From positions 2,675,501 through 2,739,500 of the forward strand of contig NZ_UGOA01000001.1 in assembly GCF_900452385.1 (NCBI RefSeq): 64,000 nt of DNA, in the 5' to 3' direction. Source of the stretch: Legionella donaldsonii (GTDB lineage: Bacteria > Pseudomonadota > Gammaproteobacteria > Legionellales > Legionellaceae). Positions 19,247 to 28,912 of this stretch are shown in pieces (positions within the stretch are counted from its first letter, which is position 1; each line of letters begins with the position of its first letter). A model generated the notes under the pieces. It did no database searches, was not told where the DNA came from, and was given only the letters and a program-made list of their open reading frames with translations. The translations under genes and the position numbers were made by a program.

Positions 19247-21469
19247 ATGAACCCCAAACACCACCATCAAGAACAGGACAACATCACAACAGAACAAAAG
19301 AGTTGCTGCCATCATCACCAGCATCCTAGTCCTGCCCCCCAGCAACCGACTCAAAGCAAGGGGCCAACTATTTATACCTGTCCCATGCACGCAGAAATCC
19401 GTCAGGAAAATCCAGGTACCTGCCCTATTTGTGGTATGGCGTTAGAGCCTGAAACCGTGTCTGCAGCCGAAGAGCATAACCCGGAATATGAGGCTATGAA
19501 TCGCCGATTCTGGATAGCTTTAGTGCTTAGCCTGCCAGTATTCATACTGGCTATGAGTGAGCATGTACTCAATCAATGGCTACCAACCCATCTCTCAATT
19601 TGGATCCAAATGATTCTGGCTACACCGATTGTAGCAGGCTGTGGCTGGCCGTTCTTTCAACGGGGCTGGCAGTCCCTTCAAACCGGTCATTTGAATATGT
19701 TTACCTTGATTGCTATAGGTACTGGTGTAGCCTGGGGCTATAGTGTGATAGCCACCCTATTTCCTGGTATTTTTCCCTCTTCTTTCCGCAATGAAGAAGG
19801 ATTGGTTGCCGTGTATTTTGAAGCAGCTGCCGTTATTACCACATTGGTTTTACTTGGCCAGGTATTGGAATTAAAAGCACGGGCCCAAACCGGCGGAGCC
19901 ATTCGCGCTTTATTACAATTATCTCCCACCACAGCACATCGCCTTGACGAAAATGAACAAGAAACGGAGATAGATCTTGGCCATATTCAGGCAGGCGATT
20001 TATTGCGCGTACGCCCAGGGGAGAAAATACCGGTCGACGGTGAAATCGTCAACGGCAAGAGTTATATCGATGAATCGATGATTACGGGTGAGGCAATGCC
20101 CGTAGCAAAAGCAAAAGGTTCCCGGGTTATTGGTGCTACCTTGAATCAGACAGGCAGCTTTACCATGAAAGCAACTCATGTTGGCCACGACACCATGCTG
20201 GCTCGAATCGTCCAAATGGTTAGTGATGCACAACGCAGCCGAGCCCCTATCCAACGCCTTGCTGATGCTGTCGCTGGCTGGTTTGTCCCCCTGGTTATTT
20301 TCATTGCTATTATTGCTGCAATTTGCTGGGCAATGTGGGGGCCTCAACCTGCTTTCAGTTACGCTCTCATTGCTGCTGTTTCCGTACTCATTATTGCTTG
20401 CCCTTGTGCCTTAGGACTAGCCACCCCCATGTCGATTATGGTTGGCATTGGTAAAGGCGCCAGTCAGGGTGTACTTATTAAAAATGCTGAAGCATTGGAA
20501 CAGATGGAAAAAGTAGACACTTTAATTGTTGACAAGACCGGTACACTCACTGAAGGTCGTCCAAAATTAACCCAAATCGTTACCCTCCCTGACTGGTCAA
20601 AGGATGAACTATTAGCTTTAGCAGCAGCGCTTGAAAATAATAGTGAACACCCTCTTGGATATGCCATTGTCAGCGCTGCGAAAGAAAAAAATCTGTCTTT
20701 TTCACCAGTCACTGATTTTGAAGCAGTGATTGGTAAAGGGGTTCGGGGATTAGTCAATGGACGCCCTATTGCGATTGGTAATTTGAAATTAATGCCAGCC
20801 TCGGAAAATACCAATCAGTCCCTCTTTGATCAGGCCGAGGCTCTACGCAGCGAAGGCGCTTCGGTGATGTTCATGGCAGTGGAGCATCAAATTGCTGCCA
20901 TTCTGGCAGTGACAGATCCCATTAAATCAACAACGCCTGCTGCAATTAGTACTCTTCAGCAAGAAGGGATTGAAGTGGTCATGCTAACGGGTGACAGCCA
21001 AAAAACCGCAGAAGCCGTCGCTGCCAAACTGGGTATTACGCAGGTTGTGGCTGAAATTATGCCTGAAGATAAAGGCCGAATTGTAGCCCAATGGCAACAG
21101 AAAAATAGAGTCGTTGCTATGGCGGGTGATGGGGTAAATGATGCCCCGGCACTGGCAAAAGCTGATATTGGTATTGCGATGGGTACTGGTACGGATGTGG
21201 CGATAGAAAGTGCCGGCGTTACTTTGCTATACGGCGATTTACAAGGCATCGTGAAGGCACGCCTTTTATCCAAAGCAACGATGCGCAATATACGCCAAAA
21301 TCTGTTTTTTGCTTTTATTTACAATGCGCTGGGTGTTCCAGTGGCAGCAGGGATTTTATATCCCGTCATGGGTCTGCTCTTAAATCCCATGATTGCGGCA
21401 GCAGCCATGTCGCTTAGTTCGGTCTCAGTCATTATTAACGCGCTGCGTTTGCGATGGGAAACATTATGA
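19247..21469 (+). CDS. copA: Copper-exporting P1B-type ATPase
   Basis: 740 residues, close to the 736 of structurally studied L. pneumophila CopA. The N-terminus is His/Cys-rich (KHHHQEQ, CCHHHQH) and carries a small metal-binding module YTCPMHAEI ... [10 protein letters not shown] in place of the usual CxxC HMA domain. The core has TGEAMP, the membrane CPC motif (IIACPCALG), DKTGTLTEG with the phosphorylated Asp, SEHPLG and [10 protein letters not shown]. It exports Cu(I) from the cytoplasm. It is cotranscribed with csoR. Confidence 0.95.
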   Translation: MNPKHHHQEQDNITTEQKSCCHHHQHPSPAPQQPTQSKGPTIYTCPMHAEIRQENPGTCPICGMALEPETVSAAEEHNPEYEAMNRRFWIALVLSLPVFILAMSEHVLNQWLPTHLSIWIQMILATPIVAGCGWPFFQRGWQSLQTGHLNMFTLIAIGTGVAWGYSVIATLFPGIFPSSFRNEEGLVAVYFEAAAVITTLVLLGQVLELKARAQTGGAIRALLQLSPTTAHRLDENEQETEIDLGHIQAGDLLRVRPGEKIPVDGEIVNGKSYIDESMITGEAMPVAKAKGSRVIGATLNQTGSFTMKATHVGHDTMLARIVQMVSDAQRSRAPIQRLADAVAGWFVPLVIFIAIIAAICWAMWGPQPAFSYALIAAVSVLIIACPCALGLATPMSIMVGIGKGASQGVLIKNAEALEQMEKVDTLIVDKTGTLTEGRPKLTQIVTLPDWSKDELLALAAALENNSEHPLGYAIVSAAKEKNLSFSPVTDFEAVIGKGVRGLVNGRPIAIGNLKLMPASENTNQSLFDQAEALRSEGASVMFMAVEHQIAAILAVTDPIKSTTPAAISTLQQEGIEVVMLTGDSQKTAEAVAAKLGITQVVAEIMPEDKGRIVAQWQQKNRVVAMAGDGVNDAPALAKADIGIAMGTGTDVAIESAGVTLLYGDLQGIVKARLLSKATMRNIRQNLFFAFIYNALGVPVAAGILYPVMGLLLNPMIAAAAMSLSSVSVIINALRLRWETL

Positions 21470-21683
21470 AAATAATCCATGCTCGCCAAGATAACGAACA
21501 GAAAGAATTTAGTGCACGTATTTGGGTATTACCACTCAGAAATGGTATTATTTTGTTCAGCTATTATGACTGATGACAACCACAGCATAACAGGGCTGTC
21601 TTGCAAGGAACGCTCGATAGTATTGATTGAAATAACACCGCTTTATCTTGACGATAACGATCGGTCTATTTGGAGCGTTAAAA

Positions 21684-22556
21684 GTGAACATTTTTATTCA
21701 TAAGATCTTCAATAAGTCTTTCATGTCGATTCTGGCACTCATAAGTTTTACTTACCCCTTATTTGCCGCTGCTAATCATCAACATAGCACGATGGACCAT
21801 ACAAAACATTCACACGCAGCCAAACAGAATGGTCCCTCTACTGTGAAGCTCACTGTACAAAAAATCCTGACGAAGGGAGGACAACAGGTTGTTACTATTA
21901 AATTAACTGATATTCAAACGAATCAACCGATTAATCTGAATGATTTAAATGAGGTGCACACAAAAAAAATACATTTATTGATTATCGATGATAGCTTAAG
22001 TGATTATACCCATACCCACCCACAAGCAACCAAGAAAGCTGGCGTTTATCAATTTACATGGCAGCCCACAAAAAAAAATGCCACTTATCGCATTTGGGCG
22101 GATCTGGTACCAACAAAAACTAACCGGCAAGAATATGTAATTAGCAATTTGCTTGGCGCCCCTCAAAATACGCCAAGAAGCGCTCACCAACTTGCCAAGG
22201 AAAACACCCTCGATGGTTACACGTTCAAATTATCCTTTGATCAAAAGCAATTGAAAGCAGGAAAGCCAGCCCTGGGCACAATTCATATCACGGACACCAA
22301 AGGCAATCCTGTCCGCTCCCTGGAGTCCGTCATGGGGGCTTATGCACACATTGTAGGTTTTAATGACGACTTTAAAACAATCGTTCACATCCATCCAATG
22401 GGTGCCGAACCACAGAAAAGCTCCGATCGTGGCGGACCTGAATTACAATTTCATCTTGTTCCTGAAAAAGCCGGTTTTACCAAACTCTATGCCCAGGTAA
22501 AAATTAACGGTAAAGAATTATTCGTTCCCTTTGGTATTAAGATTGATAACTCCTGA
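21684..22556 (+). CDS. Exported His-rich protein of the copper cluster
   Basis: About 290 residues if translation starts at the GTG 21684, which has GGAG 8 bases upstream and gives a clean signal peptide (cleavage near LFAAA). The mature N-terminus is rich in His and Met (HQHSTMDHTKHSHA), as in periplasmic copper-binding proteins. The C-terminal half contains a beta-sandwich-like region with YAHIVGF and HIHPMG. It follows copA by about 215 bases. A role in periplasmic copper handling is inferred from composition and context. Confidence 0.75.
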   Translation: MNIFIHKIFNKSFMSILALISFTYPLFAAANHQHSTMDHTKHSHAAKQNGPSTVKLTVQKILTKGGQQVVTIKLTDIQTNQPINLNDLNEVHTKKIHLLIIDDSLSDYTHTHPQATKKAGVYQFTWQPTKKNATYRIWADLVPTKTNRQEYVISNLLGAPQNTPRSAHQLAKENTLDGYTFKLSFDQKQLKAGKPALGTIHITDTKGNPVRSLESVMGAYAHIVGFNDDFKTIVHIHPMGAEPQKSSDRGGPELQFHLVPEKAGFTKLYAQVKINGKELFVPFGIKIDNS

Positions 22557-22639
22557 TTTTTTAGGATCGCGAGTACTTAGGGTATTCAACAGCTAACGGT
22601 CTATGCCACTATTGTCATGAGTGAATACCCTCTTCCCAT

Positions 22640-23545
22640 CTAATCCGGCTGAAAGGGTGTATAATAACTCTCTTCTTCGTTCTTGACAGGAGAAACCATA
22701 ACCTGTTGAAGCCAATTTTCTGGATCTATTCCTGCCTGGGCAACCATTGACATCAACTGAGCCAGTTCTCTTTTTAGCATTTGTTGTTCACTACTGAGAG
22801 CCTGACAAGTCGCTTCCAATGCTTCATTTTCCTTCTTAATTTCTACTATCTCGATTTCTAGCTCATGAAGATGATCTTTCTTACGAACTCGCGACTTGCG
22901 GGCAGATAAGAGATTAGACAAACGCCTGAGCTCTTGTTTCTCCTCGACAGAAAGAGACCCTTTTCTTTCTTTTAAATTTTCAACTTGTTGTTCATAGAGC
23001 GCATATTTTTCCCCCTCTCTGCTCGTTTTATCCGTTTTTTCTGGTAAGGGGAAGAAGGCATAAGGACCTACTAAACGACGGTGCGGATTAGAGCGCATTA
23101 CTCGATCATTTGCTGAAGTAATCGAGGGCTGTTGTGAAGAAGAGTCGGTTTCAAATTTGAAAAAGCTGTTATTTATAAACAGTGGCTCGTTTACTTGAAA
23201 TCCAATGGATCCCTGCGCTAAGACTTCTTCCTCTTCTTCCTTGATTTGAGCAGCAGGTAATACAAGCTCTGGCAAATAGAGTTCTGCATACTCTGCTGAA
23301 ACAACAGGGGCTAATAACCGTTGTTGCTCACGATAATTCCTGGAATAATCTTCCCATACTTTCATTGAAATTTCTGGCGTAGAAGAAGGGTTTTTCAATG
23401 CGCCTATCAGGAATTCTAAAAGAGAGCTTTGGAGGCTGGTAAGTGCAATCAAGTCATCCTTACTGGGGAAATCATGAGGATGTAGATCAAGAAACATAGT
23501 TAAGAAATGTTGTGTCGCCTGTTGCGTCTGGTAAAACTCAAGCAT
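22640..23545 (-). CDS. Eukaryotic-like bZIP-domain protein, candidate Dot/Icm effector
   Basis: 301 residues. The N-terminal ~180 residues are unrecognised and include an acidic run (EEEEE, 103-107). Residues 203-264 form a bZIP motif. In the basic region, Asn211, SA 214-215 and SR 218-219 are followed by RKK. Leu229 lies exactly ten residues after Arg219, then Ile236, Leu243, Leu250, Leu257 and Leu264 at strict heptad spacing, with Asn240 at an a-position as in GCN4-type zippers. The C-terminus has an E-block-like KNEEES. PmrA-box-like repeats precede it. This suggests an injected DNA-binding or dimerising protein; delivery and nuclear action are inference. Confidence 0.82.
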   Translation of the reverse strand: MLEFYQTQQATQHFLTMFLDLHPHDFPSKDDLIALTSLQSSLLEFLIGALKNPSSTPEISMKVWEDYSRNYREQQRLLAPVVSAEYAELYLPELVLPAAQIKEEEEEVLAQGSIGFQVNEPLFINNSFFKFETDSSSQQPSITSANDRVMRSNPHRRLVGPYAFFPLPEKTDKTSREGEKYALYEQQVENLKERKGSLSVEEKQELRRLSNLLSARKSRVRKKDHLHELEIEIVEIKKENEALEATCQALSSEQQMLKRELAQLMSMVAQAGIDPENWLQQVMVSPVKNEEESYYTPFQPD

Positions 23546-23582
23546 TTATTTCCCCTGTAATTAGCTCAAACTCAAACGAATC

Positions 23583-23616
23583 AGTCTAACAGGGGAAAGA
23601 TTAAGGAATTCTTAAC
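23583..23616 (-). promoter_or_regulatory. PmrA-box-like promoter of the bZIP gene
   Basis: Read on the minus strand, GTTAAGAAT-TC-CTTAATCTT (23616-23597) matches the Legionella PmrA-box form (9-base repeat, 2-base gap, 9-base repeat; consensus about cTTAATatT). A third TTAAG lies 11 bases further upstream. Eight bases downstream of the repeat is a -10 TAGACT (23588-23583), about 40 bases before the start codon. The same geometry occurs upstream of the neighbouring effector-like gene. Confidence 0.7.
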
Positions 23617-23622
23617 AATTCC

Positions 23623-25632
23623 TTAACCTTTAAAGGCCAAGCCGCCATCCAGTTTGTTATCCATATCGGGCTCTTTGGGCTTTTCCTGGATGTCATGGAG
23701 GTCCTTTTTGATTTGCCTGCATTTTTCTGTCGAATCAACTTTTTCTACTTTAACGGGACCGATTGCTTTGACTGCCTCATCCCGAATATCGCTAACGGCA
23801 GATTTAATGAGATTGCCAAGAGGTTTTAAACCAAAGCTGTTTTTTATAGCAAAACCAATTCCCTCAAACGCATAGGAAACCGCTGAAGCAAGCCCCTTGA
23901 GAGGGTTCCAACCCACTTTTCCTATCACATCATTGCAACGTCTACCAAAATCTTGCAACGCTGTCCCTACAGCCGATAAAACCCCACCACCCAGATGGCC
24001 TAAACTAAAAGTAAAATCAACTGTTTCCTTAAGCAAACTAAGCCCGGCGTGAATAAACTCCGCCATGACTATTCGTGGCACGGATGTTTCTTTCACTTGA
24101 AAATGGCGATCATGTTTCGCTAATAACCCACGTAACATGAGGGGTAACTGGCTAACACTTGCTGCTTCCGTCAAATGTTTATAATGTTCTTCAACCTTAT
24201 TTAAAACTTTATCGTATTTATCTTGCGGTGAGCCAGGTTCATTTTCAATGATGTTTCTCACTTCATCACGTAACGCTTGCGCTTTACCAGCCTGGCTTCT
24301 TTGTGAAAAAGCAAGTAACTCCGATTTTTCTCGCTCATATTTAAAAGTAAGTCGATAAACCTCTTTTTCAAGAGCTGCCAACTTAGCAACATCAGGATCA
24401 AGATTTTTCGCACCCTCTGGCAACATGCCAGGGAACATTTGTCTCACCGTAGAACAAGGTTCTGTACAATGCACACCACCAGGCTTACCGACCGTTGGCT
24501 CTTGACGCTCATCCAAGCCAACTCCACGCGCACTCAAACGTGCAAAAAGCGCTGGATCCTCGTCTCTTAATTGCTTTAATTCCCTAACCACGTCCCCTGG
24601 CTTGGAAGCACTGTCATCAGGAAAATGGGGATCTTTCTGATTCTGCTCAAATAAATAATTAAATACCTTCGGGTAAGAGACTTTAAATAACTCCCGCTCG
24701 AGTTGGTTAACAAAAAAATCAGAATTTTTTACATAGAAATCAAGATGATTATTTAAACTTCTAACATCTCGCGGTACTGGTATCCCATCGACCAATTTAA
24801 CTACTTTACCCGACTTTAAATAAGCCTCACGCTCTTGATGATGCTGATTAAATAGCTTCAACATCTCTTTACTTTGCGTTTCGGGAGGGAATTGCGAGAT
24901 ATCAGAATAAGGATTCTCTGCTTTCTTGGGATCGCTGGTGACCATTTGAGGCATTTTTCCCTCTTTAAAGGTCGTACCATGTTGAGTTAAAAATTGATAA
25001 AGAGAATGCCACATTATTTTAGCACCACTCTCCATGGTGTCTTTTTTTATCTTGGTCGTATCAGAATGGTTACCATACATAGGCAACATAGATACCTTGG
25101 TATTGGGTGAAGCAATAATGGCCCGTGTCATATCTTGCGGTTTGAAGTCCCGGCGCATTTCATCCGTTTGTAATACGGCTACATAGTTCTTCACATTATC
25201 CGGAATGACCCTTCTATTCATCACCCCTTTGTCGCTCATCCCGGCAACTGGATCCATAGCAAAAATATTGATACTTAAATTCTGTAATCGTTCCAACACT
25301 TTAGCCTCGTCAGGACTTAACGAATCTTTGCGTCCTGCCAATTCCAATTCCCTTTGCTTCAGCCGATTAGCGATCTCAATACAGGTGACAGAACCACGAC
25401 TAAAACCGGTTAAATTGAGAGTATTGTCCACACTCTCTTGTTGAAGTAACCACGCTTCAACCTCTTCTGTTGATTGTATTGCATTGGGTGTGACTTCTTT
25501 ACCCAGCATTCCCGGACCATTTCGTACAAATTTCTCGCCTGTACAAGCCTCAGAAAATTGAGAAATGATGTTCTTTTTCTTCATGGTACTTTTTTCACCA
25601 GTACCAAAACAAAACCCAGTAAATGTAGCCAT
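23623..25632 (-). CDS. DUF2235/Tle1-like serine hydrolase, candidate Dot/Icm effector
   Basis: 669 residues. The N-terminal ~250 residues look like the alpha/beta-hydrolase of the DUF2235 (Tle1 phospholipase) type. They have nucleophile elbow GFSRGS (Ser78), MDPVAG (Asp127) and an MYGNHSD segment (His189). The rest is a long, mainly helical region with a Lys/Glu/Asp-rich tail (EKPKEPDMD) of the kind seen in Dot/Icm substrates. There is no signal peptide. It is upstream of the bZIP gene on the same strand, each with its own PmrA-like box. A lipase activity in the host cell is the working guess. Confidence 0.75.
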   Translation of the reverse strand: MATFTGFCFGTGEKSTMKKKNIISQFSEACTGEKFVRNGPGMLGKEVTPNAIQSTEEVEAWLLQQESVDNTLNLTGFSRGSVTCIEIANRLKQRELELAGRKDSLSPDEAKVLERLQNLSINIFAMDPVAGMSDKGVMNRRVIPDNVKNYVAVLQTDEMRRDFKPQDMTRAIIASPNTKVSMLPMYGNHSDTTKIKKDTMESGAKIMWHSLYQFLTQHGTTFKEGKMPQMVTSDPKKAENPYSDISQFPPETQSKEMLKLFNQHHQEREAYLKSGKVVKLVDGIPVPRDVRSLNNHLDFYVKNSDFFVNQLERELFKVSYPKVFNYLFEQNQKDPHFPDDSASKPGDVVRELKQLRDEDPALFARLSARGVGLDERQEPTVGKPGGVHCTEPCSTVRQMFPGMLPEGAKNLDPDVAKLAALEKEVYRLTFKYEREKSELLAFSQRSQAGKAQALRDEVRNIIENEPGSPQDKYDKVLNKVEEHYKHLTEAASVSQLPLMLRGLLAKHDRHFQVKETSVPRIVMAEFIHAGLSLLKETVDFTFSLGHLGGGVLSAVGTALQDFGRRCNDVIGKVGWNPLKGLASAVSYAFEGIGFAIKNSFGLKPLGNLIKSAVSDIRDEAVKAIGPVKVEKVDSTEKCRQIKKDLHDIQEKPKEPDMDNKLDGGLAFKG

Positions 25633-25661
25633 AATGAGGAATCAGTAGGTGACTTAAGATT

Positions 25662-25695
25662 AGTATAGATGACAAATAATTAAGCAATTATTAGC
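25662..25695 (-). promoter_or_regulatory. PmrA-box-like promoter of the Tle1-like gene
   Basis: On the minus strand GCTAATAAT-TG-CTTAATTAT (25695-25676) has the 9+2+9 layout of PmrA boxes. A -10 TATACT (25667-25662) lies 8 bases downstream, the same spacing as at the bZIP gene. The start codon follows about 30 bases later. Confidence 0.7.
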
Positions 25696-25797
25696 AAAGA
25701 CAAGAAAAATGATTAATTTTGTTATTTCACAACAGCGGATTATTTTGCAGAAGCGCGTATCAGGAGTGCGGAAAAGCACTCCTGGCAGGTAAAAACA

Positions 25798-26790
25798 TTA
25801 GTCATCCAATAACCCAAGTGCCTTCACCGTATCACGTTCTTGACGTAGTTCATCCAGTGTTGCATCGAATTTGGCTTGACTATAATCATTAAAGGACAAG
25901 CCTTCCACCACACGAATTTCCCCGTGTTCACGGCGGCAAGGGAATGAGAAGATCAAACCTTCATCCACCCCATATTCCCCTTCGGAGCTACGGCAAACCG
26001 AGAAAGATTCATTGGCTACCGTATCATTCACCAAATGGTTAACCCCTTGAATAATCGCGTTTGCAGCCGAGGCAGCCGAAGACAATCCACGTGCTTTAAG
26101 AATTGCTGCACCACGTTGCTGAACGGTACTCACAAAGGTATCTTTTAGCCACGCCTCATCTTTAATCACTGTCGGTACAGGCAACCCATTAATTTTCGCG
26201 TTATAAAAATCAGGGTACTGAGTTGAAGAATGGTTACCCCAAATCGTCATTTGACTGACTTTAGTAATATCAACCCCGGCTTTCTGGGCAAGCTGGGTGC
26301 GCGCGCGTAACTCATCCAGGGTGGTCATTGCGTAAAATCTATCATTCGGTATATCCCTCGCATGATGCATGGCAATCAGGCAATTGGTATTACAAGGGTT
26401 ACCAACAACAAAGACACGCACATCATCAGCAGCATAATCGTTAATAGCCTGGCCTTGTTTAGTAAAAATGCCGCCATTAATTTGTAATAAATCAGAGCGC
26501 TCCATTCCTTGCTTACGTGGCACAGAACCAACCAGTAAAGCCCAGTTAACGCTTTGCATAGCCTCATTGAGATCAGACGTACAGACAATACGCTTCAACA
26601 AAGGAAAAGCGCAATCATCCAACTCCATTGCGACGCCTTCCAGCGCTGGCAAAGCCTGTTCTAGTTCGAGTAAATGTAATTCCACATCAGTGTGGGGACC
26701 AAACATTTGACCGGAGGCAATTCGAAACAGCAAAGCATAACCGATTTGCCCCGCAGCCCCGGTTACAGCAACTCTAACGCGATTGTTCAT
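25798..26790 (-). CDS. mdh: Malate dehydrogenase
   Basis: 330 residues of the NAD-dependent malate dehydrogenase of the TCA cycle. It has the dinucleotide fold [19 protein letters not shown], substrate-binding Arg in [21 protein letters not shown] and the catalytic His in [11 protein letters not shown]. The length matches the cytosolic/proteobacterial subtype. Its start lies inside the end of nudE (17-base overlap), so the two are translationally coupled. Confidence 0.97.
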   Translation of the reverse strand: MNNRVRVAVTGAAGQIGYALLFRIASGQMFGPHTDVELHLLELEQALPALEGVAMELDDCAFPLLKRIVCTSDLNEAMQSVNWALLVGSVPRKQGMERSDLLQINGGIFTKQGQAINDYAADDVRVFVVGNPCNTNCLIAMHHARDIPNDRFYAMTTLDELRARTQLAQKAGVDITKVSQMTIWGNHSSTQYPDFYNAKINGLPVPTVIKDEAWLKDTFVSTVQQRGAAILKARGLSSAASAANAIIQGVNHLVNDTVANESFSVCRSSEGEYGVDEGLIFSFPCRREHGEIRVVEGLSFNDYSQAKFDATLDELRQERDTVKALGLLDD

Positions 26791-27340
26791 GATTTTTTTC
26801 CTCGTTTAACCATTGTTTTACTAATAAAAGCGCCGCAATGCTACGCGCTTCAGAAAAATCCGGCCGCGCCAACAATTCTTTCCAGGCGCTTAAGGGCCAT
26901 TCCACAACCACTGGCGGTTCAGGTTCGTCCCCAGGTAAAGGAGCCGTGTATAATTCACGTGCCACAACCAGCTCAAGACGAGCCCCAAAATAGCCTGGCG
27001 CTAATGTCATGGATTTGAGCCAGTCCAACTGCCTTGCTCCCATACCTACTTCTTCACGCAATTCGCGATTCGCCGCATCAAGGGAAGACTCCCCTTTTTC
27101 AATTAACCCTTTAGGAAAGGCTAATTCATAAGAATCAGTACCTGCAGCATATTCCTGCACTAACAGCAAGGATTCTCCTGGCGTAATGGGCACCACCAAG
27201 ACCGCTCCATGGCCATGACTACGTATACGTTCATACACCCGTTTTGCACCGTTAGCAAAACGAAGATGCATTTGCTCGATAGTAAACAGTGATGACTTGG
27301 CAATCACTGTTTTCTGTGTGCAGACTGGTTTTTCCCGCAT
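26774..27340 (-). CDS. nudE: ADP-sugar/ADP compounds hydrolase (Nudix)
   Basis: About 188 residues; a GTG at 27346 with AAAGG upstream is an alternative start. The Nudix box G-x5-E-x7-REVxEExG is complete ([20 protein letters not shown]). [17 protein letters not shown] and [13 protein letters not shown] match NudE, which hydrolyses Ap3A, ADP-ribose and NADH. It is upstream of and overlapping mdh. Confidence 0.9.
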   Translation of the reverse strand: MREKPVCTQKTVIAKSSLFTIEQMHLRFANGAKRVYERIRSHGHGAVLVVPITPGESLLLVQEYAAGTDSYELAFPKGLIEKGESSLDAANRELREEVGMGARQLDWLKSMTLAPGYFGARLELVVARELYTAPLPGDEPEPPVVVEWPLSAWKELLARPDFSEARSIAALLLVKQWLNEEKNHEQSR

Positions 27341-27481
27341 TCTCACCTATTACCTTTCGCACGCTATCCCAGAGTTAATTGTGTAAATTCACTGTAAGAA
27401 TCAAAAGCTCAGGATTTTGTGGTAAAATTTCCGTCATGATACTATTGCCTTTCTCAACAAGCCAGTCTGATTTTTAAAACA

Positions 27482-28612
27482 ATGTTCCCTACCTCTTTAT
27501 ATATCCATATACCCTGGTGTATCCGTAAATGTCCTTATTGTGACTTTAACTCTCATAAGAGTCCCGCATCGTTGCCTGAAGAATCTTATGTAAAGGCTTT
27601 GCTTGCTGATTTTAAAGCGGATCTTGACCATTTTCCTGCACGGAAAATTCATAGTATTTTTATTGGGGGCGGGACACCAAGCTTATTTTCAGCCCAGGCC
27701 TATGACTCTTTATTTAACCTATTACAGCAATTAGTGGAATTCTCGAGTGACATTGAAATTACGCTTGAAGCCAATCCCGGGACAGTCGAACAGCAACGAT
27801 TTAATGACTATCGTCGCTTAGGTATCAACCGACTATCCCTGGGCATACAAAGTTTTAACCCCATTCATCTACAAGCCTTAGGACGTATTCATGATGACCA
27901 GCAAGCCCATAAAGCCATCGAAGCAGCGCGCCAGGCAGGCTTTGATAATATTAACATCGACATCATGTACAGCTTACCCAGGCAATCCGTTGCGGAGGGG
28001 TTAGAAGACTTGCATAAAGCACTGGCCCATCAACCCGAGCATTTGTCGTGGTATCAGTTGACCATTGAACCGAATACTGTGTTCTATAAGAAACGCCCTC
28101 CTTTACCTAACGAGGAAGAAGCCTGTACGCTGGAAGAACAGGGATTGGCATTATTGGCGGCCCACGATTTTAAACGCTATGAAATTTCAGCCTTTTGCCA
28201 ACAAGAAAAATGGGCCAGACATAATTTAAATTACTGGCTTTTTGGGGATTATTATGGCATTGGTGCTGGTGCACATGGAAAAATATCGCTTGGCCAAACC
28301 ATCTATCGTACAAGGAAGCAACGACAGCCAGCCGATTATCTCGCCGCAGATAAAGCCTTTCTCGTTGAGCGAGAAATAGTTACACCTGACTCCTTGTTAT
28401 TCGAATTTATGCTCAATGCGACGCGCCTGGAACAGGCCATCCCCCACGCTCTCTTTAGCGAACGTACGGGACTCCCTTTTGACCGCTTACGCCCTCTTTT
28501 AGTCCATGCAGCCAGTAAGGGACTTATCACCATGGATGAGCAGTTTTGGCAAATTACCCCGTTGGGGCGCCGTTATACTAATGATTTACAAGCTTTATTT
28601 CTGCCCGACTAA
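27482..28612 (+). CDS. hemW: Radical SAM heme chaperone HemW
   Basis: 376 residues. The radical SAM cluster is YIHIPWCIRKCPYCDF, the CxxxCxxC form followed by the family-specific CDF. GGGTPSLF and LSLGIQSF follow, and the HemW C-terminal domain is present. HemW inserts heme into respiratory enzymes; it was formerly annotated as an oxygen-independent coproporphyrinogen oxidase. It is divergent from nudE. Confidence 0.94.
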   Translation: MFPTSLYIHIPWCIRKCPYCDFNSHKSPASLPEESYVKALLADFKADLDHFPARKIHSIFIGGGTPSLFSAQAYDSLFNLLQQLVEFSSDIEITLEANPGTVEQQRFNDYRRLGINRLSLGIQSFNPIHLQALGRIHDDQQAHKAIEAARQAGFDNINIDIMYSLPRQSVAEGLEDLHKALAHQPEHLSWYQLTIEPNTVFYKKRPPLPNEEEACTLEEQGLALLAAHDFKRYEISAFCQQEKWARHNLNYWLFGDYYGIGAGAHGKISLGQTIYRTRKQRQPADYLAADKAFLVEREIVTPDSLLFEFMLNATRLEQAIPHALFSERTGLPFDRLRPLLVHAASKGLITMDEQFWQITPLGRRYTNDLQALFLPD

Positions 28613-28912
28613 TACGGGTTAAACCCTATTTTCGTCCCTAAGCATTTTTAATAACCGACAAGTAGGTTATTTCATTTCAGTTTTGTCATTGCCTGGGCGT
28701 TTACCCTGTTTCCTGTTCTGTCCCGCCTGCGCGGCAAAAACCTGTTTAATTGATAGAGAAAATGTTTTTTGCAATCAATATGTTCAATGCATAAACATCA
28801 CGCCTTCACTCTGACTTACTTTCCTTATAATTTCATTCTTTAGGTTGTGATAAAAACTTCACAAGTATATTGCTTTCCTCGATAATGAATCTTTCTTTTG
28901 CTAGGAGGCATC
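28613..28912. other. 300-base intergenic region before plsY
   Basis: No convincing ORF, repeat or strong terminator is seen. It presumably holds the plsY promoter. Confidence 0.4.

Noticed and set aside
21466..21573. 35-codon frame overlapping the copA stop (ATGA)
   Set aside because: Coupled start geometry is attractive, but there is no recognisable product and the frame ends abruptly; may be a decayed gene but cannot be supported.
21479..21703. 74-codon plus-strand frame between copA and the His-rich exported protein
   Set aside because: No ribosome site, overlaps the likely start of the next gene, and sequence lacks protein-like character.
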